From the NCBI RefSeq assembly GCF_003286075.1, contig NZ_QLUV01000011.1, positions 24,493 to 88,492 on the forward strand: 64,000 bases of DNA, given 5' to 3'. Both the position numbers and the translations under genes were made by a program. Origin of the DNA: Paracoccus endophyticus. GTDB taxonomy: Bacteria > Pseudomonadota > Alphaproteobacteria > Rhodobacterales > Rhodobacteraceae. A model generated the notes under the pieces. It did not search any database, was not told the DNA's origin, and was given only the letters and a program-made list of their open reading frames with translations. Each line of letters opens with the position of its first letter. The first letter of the stretch is position 1. This document shows positions 38,725-47,073 of this stretch, piece by piece.

Positions 38725-38886
38725 ATGGCCAGCCCGCAGCACCACGACGACCGCGATCATCACGACCACGGCACGATGGACGTGACCGGCCACCAGCGCA
38801 CGTTCAACGGCTTTGTCCGCGTGTCGATGTGGGCCGCTGTCGCCTCGATCGCCATCCTGATCTTCATGGCGCTGGCGAACGCCTGA
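38725..38886 (+). CDS. aa3-type cytochrome c oxidase subunit IV
   Basis: A 53-residue protein: His/Asp-rich N-terminus (MASPQHHDDRDHHDHGTMDV), then TGHQRTFNGFVR and one membrane helix (WAAVASIAILIFMALA). This layout closely matches the small subunit IV of the Paracoccus denitrificans aa3 oxidase, which packs against subunits I and III and is not essential for activity. GGAGACGCAG stands before the ATG. The ctaCDE genes are not nearby. Confidence 0.88.
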   Translation: MASPQHHDDRDHHDHGTMDVTGHQRTFNGFVRVSMWAAVASIAILIFMALANA

Positions 38887-38937
38887 CGCGACATCTGCCG
38901 ACCGCCCGCAGAGGCGGCGGCCGGACGAGGGGACATC

Positions 38938-39582
38938 ATGCAGCGGCGACATTTCCTGGCGCTGGCCTTGCCGGCGGCGCTTGCGGCTTGCGGGGCCGAC
39001 AACAAGCTTGCCGATCCGGCGATCGTGCGGGCCGCGCGCTACACCTCGCCCGAGCCGCCGTCGCTGACGCTGTTCACGGTCATCGGCATCCCGCGGGGCG
39101 AGGGCGCGCATTCCGCGCTGATGATCAACGGCAGCCAGCGGGTGATCTTCGACCCGGCCGGCAGCTGGGAACACCCGCGCATCCCCGAACGCGGCGACGT
39201 GCTGTACGGGATCACCGACAACTTCAAGCGCTTCTACATCGACTACCACGCACGCTCGACCTATTGGGTGGCCGAGGACACTGTCCCGGTCAGCCGCGAG
39301 GTGGCCGACCAGGCGATCCGCGTGGTCGAGGCGAACGGCGCGGTGAACAAGTCGTTCTGCTCGGTGGCGACTGGGGGCGTGCTGAACCAGCTTCCCGGCT
39401 TCCAGGGCGCGCCCACCGCCTTCAGCCCGCTAAAGCTGCGCAACTGGTTCCTGGCGCTGCCGGGCGTCACGTCGAAACGGCACATGGACGGCGACCCGGC
39501 CAACAACCATGACGTGCTGCTGCGGCAGAAAAGCGGCGCGATCGAGGGGTATCAGGACGGCGCGCTGATCGTCCAGCGCTGA
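38938..39582 (+). CDS. Lipoprotein, unknown function
   Basis: A 214-residue protein with a short lipoprotein signal (MQRRHFLALALPAALAACGA, lipobox LAAC, Cys18). The mature part begins with an SPEPPSLTLFTVIG strand and includes GEGAHSALMINGSQRVIFDP, LYGITDNFKRFYIDYHAR and NKSFCSVATGGVLNQLPGF. The pattern suggests a globular, possibly papain-like fold with Cys and His residues (C-S-V-A; H in GAHSAL), but I cannot name it. Closely follows the cytochrome oxidase subunit IV gene. Confidence 0.72.
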   Translation: MQRRHFLALALPAALAACGADNKLADPAIVRAARYTSPEPPSLTLFTVIGIPRGEGAHSALMINGSQRVIFDPAGSWEHPRIPERGDVLYGITDNFKRFYIDYHARSTYWVAEDTVPVSREVADQAIRVVEANGAVNKSFCSVATGGVLNQLPGFQGAPTAFSPLKLRNWFLALPGVTSKRHMDGDPANNHDVLLRQKSGAIEGYQDGALIVQR

Positions 39583-39612
39583 CGCCGCCCGGACCGGCCG
39601 CCCTGCGGGCGG

Positions 39613-39954
39613 TCAGATCAGCGTCATCGCCGCGACCAGGGTCAGCCCGCCCCCCAGGATCGCCGCCAGCGTGTTGCGCGTGGCCAGTCCGACCAGGACC
39701 GTCACCGCCGCCGCCGCGATCCGCGCCGGCTCCGGCCGCCCGCCGGTCGCGGCGGGCCAGGCGACCAGCGGCGCAACCAGCGCCGGCAGCACGGCAACCG
39801 CGGTGTAGCGCAGCAGCCGCTGCGCCCAGAGCGGCAGGGGCCGGTTGCCCATCACCCCCAGAAACGACCAGCGGATCAGGAAGGTGCCCACCGCCAGCAC
39901 GGCGATGATCCCCCAGATCTGGGCGTCCGACCAGCCTTGCATCTGCGCGCTCAT
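39613..39954 (-). CDS. azlD: AzlD-type branched-chain amino acid exporter subunit
   Basis: A 113-residue small membrane protein with four hydrophobic helices (IWGIIAVLAVGTFLIRW, LLRYTAVAVLPALVAPLVAW and two C-terminal helices), matching the AzlD subunit, which with AzlC exports branched-chain amino acids or analogues. Its ATG overlaps the azlC stop by four bases. The convergent lipoprotein gene ends 31 bases away, with a GCCGCCC-TGC-GGGCGGT hairpin in between. Confidence 0.88.
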   Translation of the reverse strand: MSAQMQGWSDAQIWGIIAVLAVGTFLIRWSFLGVMGNRPLPLWAQRLLRYTAVAVLPALVAPLVAWPAATGGRPEPARIAAAAVTVLVGLATRNTLAAILGGGLTLVAAMTLI

Positions 39955-40739
39955 GCGCCCCCCGCCGGGCCGTGGGCGGCGGCGCGGGCGCGGGTGCGCT
40001 CGACCCGCGTCTCGACCAGCGCGCCGGCGGCCATGCCCAGGGGCGCCGCGATCAGCAGCCCCGACCCCGACGGCAGCCCCGCCAGCGCCAGCGCGGCCAG
40101 CACGGCCACCACCGCCGCCGCGACATGGGCGCGGGTCCGCAGCATCGGCGCGATCATCGCCAGAAAGGTGATCGGCACCGCGAAATCCAGCGGCCAATGC
40201 GCCGGGATCGCGTTGCCCGTCGTGGCGCCCACCCATGTCACCAGTGCCCACGTCGGGCAGCACACGACCGAGGCGCCCAGGAAATAAGCCGCCCGCTGCG
40301 CGATCGTCAGCCGCGGGTGGCGTTCGTAATGCTGGATCGACATGCCATAGGTCTGATCCACCAGAAGATAGGCGAACAGCGCCCGCTGCCACGCCGGGGC
40401 GTGCCCCAGATAGGGCGTCAGCGAGGCGGAATACATCGCCATCCGCAGGTTCACCGCCAGCGCGGAGGCCAGCACCAGCAGCGTCGGCGCCTGGTCGGTC
40501 ATCAACTGGACCGCCGTGAACTGCGAGGCCCCGGCCAGCACCAACACCGAGAACCCCATCGTCTGCGACACCTCCAGCCCTGCCGCGCTGGCCACCACGC
40601 CAAACAGCAGCGCGAACGGCACCAGCACCAGCAGGAAGGGCAACGCCTGCACCATGCCGTGCCGGAACGCCTGCGCCGGGGTGCGCACCAAGGCACGCCG
40701 GTCCGCCGCGGCAGGCGGATGAGGGGGAGGAGTGGACAT
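39951..40739 (-). CDS. azlC: AzlC-type branched-chain amino acid exporter subunit
   Basis: A 262-residue inner-membrane protein of the AzlC family. Seen: FRHGMVQALPFLLVLVPFAL, FGVVASAAGL, MGFSVLVLAGASQFTAVQLM, AVNLRMAMYSASLTPYLG and FAYLLVDQTYGMSIQHYE, all family blocks. AAAAGG precedes the ATG. It overlaps azlD (ATGA), so the two subunits are coupled. Substrate in this organism is not shown. Confidence 0.93.
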   Translation of the reverse strand: MSTPPPHPPAAADRRALVRTPAQAFRHGMVQALPFLLVLVPFALLFGVVASAAGLEVSQTMGFSVLVLAGASQFTAVQLMTDQAPTLLVLASALAVNLRMAMYSASLTPYLGHAPAWQRALFAYLLVDQTYGMSIQHYERHPRLTIAQRAAYFLGASVVCCPTWALVTWVGATTGNAIPAHWPLDFAVPITFLAMIAPMLRTRAHVAAAVVAVLAALALAGLPSGSGLLIAAPLGMAAGALVETRVERTRARAAAHGPAGGA

Positions 40740-41149
40740 GATCGGGCCTTTTCGCGTGGCGCAACCATAGACGCGCAGGCACCGGGCGCAAGGCGTGGGC
40801 GAAACGCCCGGCGACCGGGGGGCGACACGGCGGCAGCGACACGGGGGCGGCGCGGTCAGCCTTTGCCCTCAGGGGGCGGTTCCGGCCACGGGCCGGGATC
40901 GGGTTCACGCACGGGGTCCGGGCGCCAGTTCGCTTGCCAGATCGGACCCGCCGTCGTAGCCTTCATCTTGCCGGTCCTGTCGTGGCCAGGGGATCAGCGC
41001 CCCGACAAGGACGCCGGTCTGCGCGCGGGGCAAGGCCAGGGCTGCGGCCGGACGCCATGGCACGCGACAGGGCGATCCACGTCCATGCCGGGGCCGACGG
41101 GCCGCATCCGTTCGGCCGGTCGAGAAGCCAAGTTCAAAAAGGGAAAAAG
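40740..41149. other. Intergenic stretch upstream of azlC and the cysteine hydrolase
   Basis: Apart from the small 36-residue frame described separately, I see no supported gene. The divergent arrangement means promoters for azlCD (left) and the hydrolase (right) should lie here, but no clear -35/-10 pair stands out. Confidence 0.5.
40856..40966 (-). CDS. Possible 36-residue Pro/Trp-rich small protein
   Basis: The frame encodes MKATTAGPIWQANWRPDPVR followed by EPDPGPWPEPPPEGKG. An AGGA lies 10 bases before the ATG. The composition is Pro-rich and could arise by chance in this GC-rich DNA; there is no family I recognise. Listed because this stretch otherwise has no gene. Confidence 0.3.
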   Translation of the reverse strand: MKATTAGPIWQANWRPDPVREPDPGPWPEPPPEGKG

Positions 41150-41698
41150 ATGAGCAAGCGCGCCGTCCTCGTGGTCGATATCCAGAACGATTACTTCCCG
41201 TCGGGGAAATATGCCCTGACCAACATCGAGCAGGCGGCCGGGAATGCTGCCCGGGTCATCGCGGCCGCGCGCGACAAGGGGGATGAGGTGATCCACGTCC
41301 AGCACATCTTCCTTGACCCCCAGGCGCCTTTCTTCATCGCCGACACCGAGGGCGCCCAGATCCACGACACCGTCAGGCCGGCCGAGGGCGAGGCCCTTGT
41401 CGTCAAGCATCACCCGAACCCCTTCCTGGACACCGGGTTGAAGGACATGCTGGATGCCAGGGGCATCGACGAGGTCGCGGTGGTCGGTGCCATGAGCCAC
41501 ATGTGCATCGACGCCGCGGTGCGTGCGGCCAGCGACTTCGGCTACAAGACCACCGTGGTGCAGGACGCCTGCGCGACGCGCGATCTGGACTTCGAGGGCG
41601 TGACGGTCCCGGCCGCTCAGGTCCATGCCGCCCTGATGTCGTCGCTGGGCTTTGCCTATGCCAAGGTCACGACGACGGACGAATACGTGGCGGGCTGA
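41150..41698 (+). CDS. Isochorismatase-like cysteine hydrolase
   Basis: A 182-residue alpha/beta protein with the Asp-Lys-Cys triad: VVDIQNDYFP (Asp), ALVVKHHPNPFLDT (Lys) and VVGAMSHMCIDAAVRAASDF (Cys), typical of the isochorismatase/nicotinamidase-like group. Substrate is unknown; an amidase is as likely as an isochorismatase. The ATG at 41150 is preceded by AAAAAGGGA. The upstream frame extension is not needed. Confidence 0.9.
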   Translation: MSKRAVLVVDIQNDYFPSGKYALTNIEQAAGNAARVIAAARDKGDEVIHVQHIFLDPQAPFFIADTEGAQIHDTVRPAEGEALVVKHHPNPFLDTGLKDMLDARGIDEVAVVGAMSHMCIDAAVRAASDFGYKTTVVQDACATRDLDFEGVTVPAAQVHAALMSSLGFAYAKVTTTDEYVAG

Positions 41699-41888
41699 CG
41701 GACCCGGCCGCTGAACGGGTCCCTGTCACAACCCCGCGGTTTGCAGGGGTTCTGGCCGCGTGCCGTCCTGCGCCGCCAGGCCAGCAATCGCCTGCCGATC
41801 CGCGCGGGCGACGGGGGTCTGGCGACGGGGGCTGGCGCGATGCTTGCGCCAGACCCCTGCCCCGGCGCCGCAGGCCGCCGTCAGATTG

Positions 41889-42020
41889 TCAGCGGCTCTT
41901 CGCCTTCGACACGGTCGTCGAGACCACATCCTTGGTGCTGGGTGCCGCGGCGATCACCTTCGGCTTTTCCTTCTTGGGCTTCTTTTCGTCGCGCCCGCGC
42001 TTGTTCATGCCCTTGGCCAT
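41889..42020 (-). CDS. Lys-rich 43-residue microprotein
   Basis: The product MAKGMNKRGRDEKKPKKEKP plus KVIAAAPSTKDVVSTTVSKAKSR is strongly basic, with a Ser/Thr/Lys tail. GGAGGA sits nine bases before the ATG, a strong ribosome site. Similar short AKG...KKPKKEK proteins occur in Proteobacteria; function is unknown, with nucleic-acid or ribosome binding plausible from charge. A GCCCTGC/GCAGGGC hairpin lies about 80 bases upstream of the start. Confidence 0.72.
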   Translation of the reverse strand: MAKGMNKRGRDEKKPKKEKPKVIAAAPSTKDVVSTTVSKAKSR

Positions 42021-42356
42021 GCTGGAATCCTCCGTTGGCGGTCCATCGGACCAGACGCCAACACTACAGCTTTCCGGGCGGATGACCATGCTTTCAACGG
42101 CCCTGCCTTCCTCCGACGCAGGGCGGCGCGGGCCATGCGCGGCCCGGACCCGCGGCCCGATCCCGGCATCGTGACCGGCCAGCCGGCCTGTTCCGTGCAG
42201 GCCCGTCCGGTTGGTCGCTGCCGTTCGACGGCCCGACGGGGTGGGAAATCGCCCCCGCATCCACGCCGCGGCTTGTCTGGGCGGCGCGCGCGCCTTACAT
42301 GACCCCCAAAGCCGTGCGGGCCGTTGGGCATACGTGGCTCAATCGCAAGGGCGGCC
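42021..42356. other. Divergent intergenic region between the microprotein and the desaturase
   Basis: No protein-coding signal is recognised. It holds the GCCCTGC/GCAGGGC inverted repeat at 42100-42124 and must carry both promoters. No operator can be named. Confidence 0.5.
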
Positions 42357-43397
42357 ATGATGACATCATCCGACGACACGTCGACGCCGCCAGTGCGTCA
42401 GGCCAAGAACTGGGTCCGGGTTCTGGCCAAGTACCGCGAGCCGTCCACGCGCCGCAGCATCTTCGAGCTGGTCGTCACGCTGGTGCCGTTCCTGCTGCTG
42501 TGGGGGCTGGCTTGGGCGGCCATGTCGATCAGCCATGCGCTGACCCTGGGCATTGCGCTGCTGAACGGGCTGTTTCTGGTGCGGATCTTCTGCATCCAGC
42601 ATGACTGCGGCCACGCCTCGTTCTTTCACAGCCGCCGGGCACAGGACTGGGTGGGCCGCTGCCTGGGCGTCCTGACGCTGACCCCCTATGACGTCTGGCG
42701 GCGCACCCATTCCATCCATCATGCCCAGCACGGCAACCTGGACCAGCGCGGCATCGGCGACGTCCTGACGCTGACGGTCGCCGAATACCGCGCACGCGGC
42801 CGCTGGGGCAGGCTGCTGTACCGCCTGTACCGTCATCCGCTGGTCCTGTTCGTGCTGGGGCCGAGCTATCTGTTCCTGTTGCAGAACCGCCTGCCGCTTG
42901 GGCTGATGACCTCGGGCTGGCGCTACTGGATCTCGGCCATGGGGACGAACGCCACCATCGCCATCGTCCTTGCGCTGATGATCTGGCTGGGCGGGATGAT
43001 GCCCGTGCTGCTGATCTATATTCCGACCTCGCTGATCGCCGCGACCATCGGGGTGTGGCTGTTCTATGTCCAGCACCAGTTCGAGCAGACCCACTGGTCC
43101 GACAGCGACGAATGGCAGCTGCACGAGGCTGCGCTGGCGGGATCATCGCATTACGTCCTGCCCGGGCCCTTGCGGTGGCTGTCGGCCAACATCGGCATCC
43201 ATCACGTCCATCACCTCTACAGCCGCATCCCCTTTTACCGCCTGCCCGAGATCCTGCGCGATCACGCCGAACTGGCAGCGGCGCAGCGGCTGACGCCGCG
43301 CGAAAGCCTGCGGTCCGTGAACCTGCACCTGTGGGACGAAAAGCTGAGCCGCCTGACATCCTTCCGCGAGGCGCGGCTGCGCTACGGCGCGGCCTAG
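42357..43397 (+). CDS. Membrane fatty acid desaturase
   Basis: A 346-residue integral membrane di-iron desaturase. The three histidine boxes are HDCGH, HSIHHAQHG and HHVHH, spaced among hydrophobic helices (VVTLVPFLLLWGLAWAAM; IAIVLALMIWLGGMMPVLLI). It inserts a double bond in acyl chains of membrane lipids with oxygen, in addition to the FabA/FabB route; the position (delta-9 or delta-12) is not decidable. ATG 42357 follows AAGGG; a second ATG is next to it. Confidence 0.92.
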   Translation: MMTSSDDTSTPPVRQAKNWVRVLAKYREPSTRRSIFELVVTLVPFLLLWGLAWAAMSISHALTLGIALLNGLFLVRIFCIQHDCGHASFFHSRRAQDWVGRCLGVLTLTPYDVWRRTHSIHHAQHGNLDQRGIGDVLTLTVAEYRARGRWGRLLYRLYRHPLVLFVLGPSYLFLLQNRLPLGLMTSGWRYWISAMGTNATIAIVLALMIWLGGMMPVLLIYIPTSLIAATIGVWLFYVQHQFEQTHWSDSDEWQLHEAALAGSSHYVLPGPLRWLSANIGIHHVHHLYSRIPFYRLPEILRDHAELAAAQRLTPRESLRSVNLHLWDEKLSRLTSFREARLRYGAA

Positions 43398-43440
43398 GCG
43401 CCGCAGCACGAGACGTTTTTCCTGCTCGGGCGTGCCGGCC

Positions 43441-43474
43441 GGGCCGGGCCTTGCCGGCCGAGCCCGGCCCTTTT
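43441..43474 (+). terminator. Terminator after the desaturase gene
   Basis: GGGCCGGGC pairs with GCCCGGCCC across 12 bases and is followed by TTTT. The right edge touches the stop codon of the convergent stress-protein gene. Confidence 0.8.
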
Positions 43475-43953
43475 CACAGCGCGACGGTCGCCTGATCGTC
43501 CTTGTGGTCGGCCTTGGGGTCGATCCCCAGCAGCGACTTGATCCCGGCCACCAGGCTCGACCCATCCAGCCAGATCTCGGCCTCTTTGGCGTCAAGCCGC
43601 AGCAGGCGCAGCTTGGGGTCGTCCTTGCCTTTCTCGAACCACGCCGCGGCCTGGGGATTCCACAGCTTGTCCACCATGGCGCGGTCCTCCGACAGCGTCA
43701 GGCTGCCGCGGATCGAGGCGTAGAGATCGCCCTTTGCTGCAAAGGTGGCGATCGCACGACGCCCTTCCTTGACCGCGTCGACGATGTGATTGTCGGTCGA
43801 GGCAAAGAACCAGATCGGGCTGCGATCCTCGTCGATCTGGGCGGCCATCGGGCGGGCGAAGCCGTCCTCGACGCCGTCCACCCCCAGCATCATGATCCGG
43901 TCGGATTTCAGCGCCTTCCAGAAGCGCGCTTCGATCTGCGAGTCGTCGGCCAT
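43474..43953 (-). CDS. Pyridoxamine 5'-phosphate oxidase-family general stress protein
   Basis: A 159-residue split-barrel protein of the flavin-binding general-stress-protein-26-like group. Seen: EARFWKALKSDRIMMLGVDG, ARPMAAQIDEDRSPIWFFAS, GRRAIATFAAKGDLYASIRG, MVDKLWNPQAAAWFEKGKDD and LRLDAKEAEIWLDG. Such proteins bind FMN or F420-like cofactors; the substrate is unknown. The ATG shares a base with the upstream stop (TGATG), and AAGGA is at correct spacing, which rules out the GTG one codon earlier. Confidence 0.88.
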   Translation of the reverse strand: MADDSQIEARFWKALKSDRIMMLGVDGVEDGFARPMAAQIDEDRSPIWFFASTDNHIVDAVKEGRRAIATFAAKGDLYASIRGSLTLSEDRAMVDKLWNPQAAAWFEKGKDDPKLRLLRLDAKEAEIWLDGSSLVAGIKSLLGIDPKADHKDDQATVAL

Positions 43954-44315
43954 CACGTGTTTCCTTCGGTATCAAGGGCAATCTGGGCATGCTGGATCAC
44001 CGTCCAGTCCGCATGGGACCGGCGGCGATAGACAGAGGTGCAGGCGGCGTTGAAGCGGGTTTCGCCCTTGGCCACCGAGACGCGATAGCCGAGGACGATC
44101 AGACCCTTTTCGGGGCGGCGCACCTCGCGGTCCGAGAACGAGACCCTGTCCCAGTCAGGCGTGCCGCTGACCGCCTGGATCGCGGCCTCGCCCGCAAAGA
44201 CATGAGGAGCGCGGCTCAGCGACATGACGCAGTCGGGATCGACCCGTTTGTGATAGCGCTCCTCGCCGCCGTGCCACAGGCTTTCCTCAAGGTGCCAGAC
44301 TCGTTCGTCATCCAT
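43953..44315 (-). CDS. DUF4440/SnoaL-like protein
   Basis: A 120-residue protein of the NTF2-like fold: MDDERVWHLEESLWHGGEER, VMSLSRAPHVFAGEAAIQAV, GLIVLGYRVSVAKGETRFNA and CTSVYRRRSHADWTVIQHAQ are consistent with the DUF4440 pattern of a cone-shaped barrel. No catalytic function is assigned. It is translationally coupled to the flavin-binding stress protein and may act with it. Confidence 0.78.
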   Translation of the reverse strand: MDDERVWHLEESLWHGGEERYHKRVDPDCVMSLSRAPHVFAGEAAIQAVSGTPDWDRVSFSDREVRRPEKGLIVLGYRVSVAKGETRFNAACTSVYRRRSHADWTVIQHAQIALDTEGNT

Positions 44316-44552
44316 CGCAAACCCCCGTCGAACCGTCCTGCCTCAACTGCCCAGCGGTTGAGCCGTTCCGTGGAGCGGGAATTTTTCTGGCACGGTCGTG
44401 CCACGGCTCGGACGCCCGCCCGGCTGACCCGCTGCGCGACGGGACGGCCCCTGCACCGCGCCCGGATCAGAGTCCGCCCGACGGACTTCGACACGGCGCG
44501 CCGCCATCCAGGACCCGACGATCAAGGCCACCGCGGCACCGGACGGCGCCCC

Positions 44553-44648
44553 TTACCCGATCCACAGCCGCAGCCCCCAGGCGACGGCGGCCACCGTGCC
44601 GACCCCGCCCAGATACAGCGCCACGAACCACGCCAGCCTGCGGCCCAT
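44553..44648 (-). CDS. DUF2474 small membrane protein, CydX-like
   Basis: A 31-residue protein, MGRRLAWFVALYLGGVGTVA then AVAWGLRLWIG: a basic start and one membrane helix. It matches DUF2474, tiny proteins at the end of cyanide-insensitive oxidase operons, analogous to CydX. The ATG shares a base with the cydB stop (TGATG). Role in oxidase stability is inferred from position. Confidence 0.82.
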   Translation of the reverse strand: MGRRLAWFVALYLGGVGTVAAVAWGLRLWIG

Positions 44649-45658
44649 CAATGATAGCCCGCGTCCGCGCCGACCTTGCCGCGGAACACCCAATAGGAAT
44701 AGGCGGTATAGACCAGGATCACGGGGATCAGCAGGATCACCCCCACCAGGAAGAACTTCTGGCTGGTTTCCGGGGCGGCGGCGTCGTGGATGGTCAGCGC
44801 GCCGGGGACGATCCAGGGGAACATGGACACCCCCAGGCCCACGAAGCACAGCGCGAACAGCGCCAGCGTCAGCACAAACGGCCAGTGGTCGCGCCGGGCT
44901 GCAAGGCTGCGCAGCAGGGCCAGGGCCACCAGCGCCGTCAGCAGCGGCACCGGCGCGGCGATGGCCAGCGTGGGCCAGGTGAACCAGCGCCGCCAGTAGT
45001 CGCCCTGAAGAAACGGCGTGGCCAGGCTGACCGCGGCGATGGCCGCCAGCGTCGCAAGGGCAAGCGGCCGGGCCAGCGCATAGGCGCGATCGCGCAACCG
45101 CCCCTCGGTCTTCAGGATCAGCCAGCTTGCGCCAAGCAGCGCATAGCCCAGGCAGACGCTGATCCCGGTCAGGACCGTGAACGGCGTCAGCCAGTCCCAC
45201 CAGCCGCCGGCATAGGCGCGCCCCTCGACCGCGACGCCCTGCAGGATCGCCCCCAGCGCGACGCCCTGCGCCAGCGCCGCCACCAGCGAGCCCAGCACGA
45301 ACCCCCGATCCCACCAGTGGCGGCGCCGGATCGAGCGGAAGCGGAACTCGAACGCCACGCCGCGGAAGACCAGCCCCAGCAGCATCGCGATCACCGGCAC
45401 GTAAAGCGCGGGCATCAGCACCGCATAGGCCAGCGGGAAGCCGGCAAGGACCGCGCCGCCGCCCAGCACCAGCCAGGTCTCGTTGCCGTCCCAGACAGGG
45501 GCGATGGTGTTGACCATGATGTCGTGATCGCCCGGATCGTCGACCAGCGGGAACAGCAGCGCGATCCCCAGGTCAAAGCCGTCCATCACGACATACAGAA
45601 ACACCGCAAAGGCCGTGGTGAAGGCCAGGATCGTGGTCACGTCCATGTCCAGGCCCAT
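44648..45658 (-). CDS. cydB: Cytochrome bd/CIO-type quinol oxidase subunit II
   Basis: A 336-residue polytopic protein: VVMDGFDLGIALLFPLVDDP, NTIAPVWDGNETWLVLGGGA and FPLAYAVLMPALYVP are CydB/CioB signatures. It pairs with subunit I and carries no heme itself. Its ATG overlaps the cydA stop (TGATG). The operon has no cydDC genes, as is common for CIO-type oxidases. Confidence 0.94.
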   Translation of the reverse strand: MGLDMDVTTILAFTTAFAVFLYVVMDGFDLGIALLFPLVDDPGDHDIMVNTIAPVWDGNETWLVLGGGAVLAGFPLAYAVLMPALYVPVIAMLLGLVFRGVAFEFRFRSIRRRHWWDRGFVLGSLVAALAQGVALGAILQGVAVEGRAYAGGWWDWLTPFTVLTGISVCLGYALLGASWLILKTEGRLRDRAYALARPLALATLAAIAAVSLATPFLQGDYWRRWFTWPTLAIAAPVPLLTALVALALLRSLAARRDHWPFVLTLALFALCFVGLGVSMFPWIVPGALTIHDAAAPETSQKFFLVGVILLIPVILVYTAYSYWVFRGKVGADAGYH

Positions 45659-47073
45659 CAGCGCAGCTCCCGTCCGGCGGTTGCGGCCGCGGCCCCGCCC
45701 GGGACGATCCCCGCGGCGCGCTGGGGCGCCCCGCGCACGGGTCCGTGTTCGTCGGGCATCGGTGGGCGTGCCATCATCCGCAGCATATAGACGACCCCGG
45801 CCGCAAACACCGCCGCATAGACCAGGACAAAGGCGATCAGCGACACGCCGACCGCGGGCGCCGCGATGGGCGACACGCTGTCGGCCGTCCGCAGAAGCCC
45901 GTAGATCGTATAGGGCTGGCGCCCGGCCTCGGTCGTGACCCAGCCGGCCAGGACCGCGACGAAGCCGGCCGGACCCGCAAGCAGTGCTGCGCGGTGCAGC
46001 CAGCGCCAGTCGTATAACCGCCCCTTCAGTCGGGCCAGGCCCGACCACAGGCCGACGGCCAGCATCAGCAGGCCCAGGCCCACCATGACCCGGAACGACC
46101 AGAACACCACCGGCACCGGCGGCCACTGGTCGCGCGGCACGCTGTCCAGCCCGGACATCGCCGCGCCGCTGTCGTGCATCAGGATCAGCGAGCCCAGTCC
46201 CGGAAGGCCCACCGCATGATCCAGCGTGCCCGTTTCCATGTTCGGCAGGCCGAACAGATACAGCGGCGCGCCCTCGGGATGGCTTTCGAAATGCCCTTCC
46301 ATCGCCATGATCTTGGTGGGCTGGTGGTCCAGCGTGTTCAGCCCGTGCCGGTCCCCCGCGACGATCTGGACCGGCGCCACCAGCAGCAGCATCCACATCG
46401 CCATGCTGAACATCACCCGGCTTTCCGCCGTCGCCCGCGCCCGCAGCAGGTGCCACGCCCCGGCCGCCCCCACCACCAGCGCGGTCGTCAGATACGCGGC
46501 CAGCACCATGTGGACCAGCCGATAGGGCAGCGAGGGGTTGAAGATCACGGCCCACCAGTCGGCGGGCAGGAACTGGCCGTTGTCCGCGACGACATGGCCC
46601 TGCGGCGTCTGCATCCAGCTGTTCACCGCCAGGATCCAGAAGGCCGACAGCAGCGTGCCCAGGGCCACGGCATAGGTGGCAAAGGCGTGCAGCCCGCGGC
46701 CCACGCGGTCCATGCCGAACAGCATCACGCCCAGGAACCCGGCCTCGAGGAAAAAGGCCGACATCACCTCATAGGCCATCAGCGGCCCGATGACCGGCCC
46801 GGCCCGGTCGGAAAACACCGACCAGTTGGTGCCGAACTGATAGGACATGACGATGCCGGACACGACGCCCATGCCGAATGCCACGGCAAAGACGCGCACC
46901 CAGTACTTGAACAGGTTGTGATAGACCTCGCGGCCGGTGGCCAGCCACAGCGTCTGGACCACGGCAAGATAGCTGGCCAGACCGATGGTGAAGGCGGGAA
47001 ACACGATGTGGAAGGACATCGTGAAGGCGAATTGCATCCGCGCCAGCAGCACGGCGTCGAGCGATTCAAACAT
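45658..47073 (-). CDS. cydA: Cytochrome bd/CIO-type quinol oxidase subunit I
   Basis: A 471-residue subunit that oxidises quinol and reduces oxygen. Heme ligands: His22 in MSFHIVFPAFTIG, His in RLVHMVLAAYLTTA and Met in FWSFRVMVGLGL. The Q-loop is of the short type: GWVTTEAGRQPYTIYGLLRT with no long insertion, which points to the cyanide-insensitive CIO subgroup (CioA); the usual Trp after GRQP is Tyr. GAGGGGGG precedes the ATG. Likely expressed in low oxygen or when the cytochrome c branch is inhibited; regulators are not visible. Confidence 0.94.
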   Translation of the reverse strand: MFESLDAVLLARMQFAFTMSFHIVFPAFTIGLASYLAVVQTLWLATGREVYHNLFKYWVRVFAVAFGMGVVSGIVMSYQFGTNWSVFSDRAGPVIGPLMAYEVMSAFFLEAGFLGVMLFGMDRVGRGLHAFATYAVALGTLLSAFWILAVNSWMQTPQGHVVADNGQFLPADWWAVIFNPSLPYRLVHMVLAAYLTTALVVGAAGAWHLLRARATAESRVMFSMAMWMLLLVAPVQIVAGDRHGLNTLDHQPTKIMAMEGHFESHPEGAPLYLFGLPNMETGTLDHAVGLPGLGSLILMHDSGAAMSGLDSVPRDQWPPVPVVFWSFRVMVGLGLLMLAVGLWSGLARLKGRLYDWRWLHRAALLAGPAGFVAVLAGWVTTEAGRQPYTIYGLLRTADSVSPIAAPAVGVSLIAFVLVYAAVFAAGVVYMLRMMARPPMPDEHGPVRGAPQRAAGIVPGGAAAATAGRELR

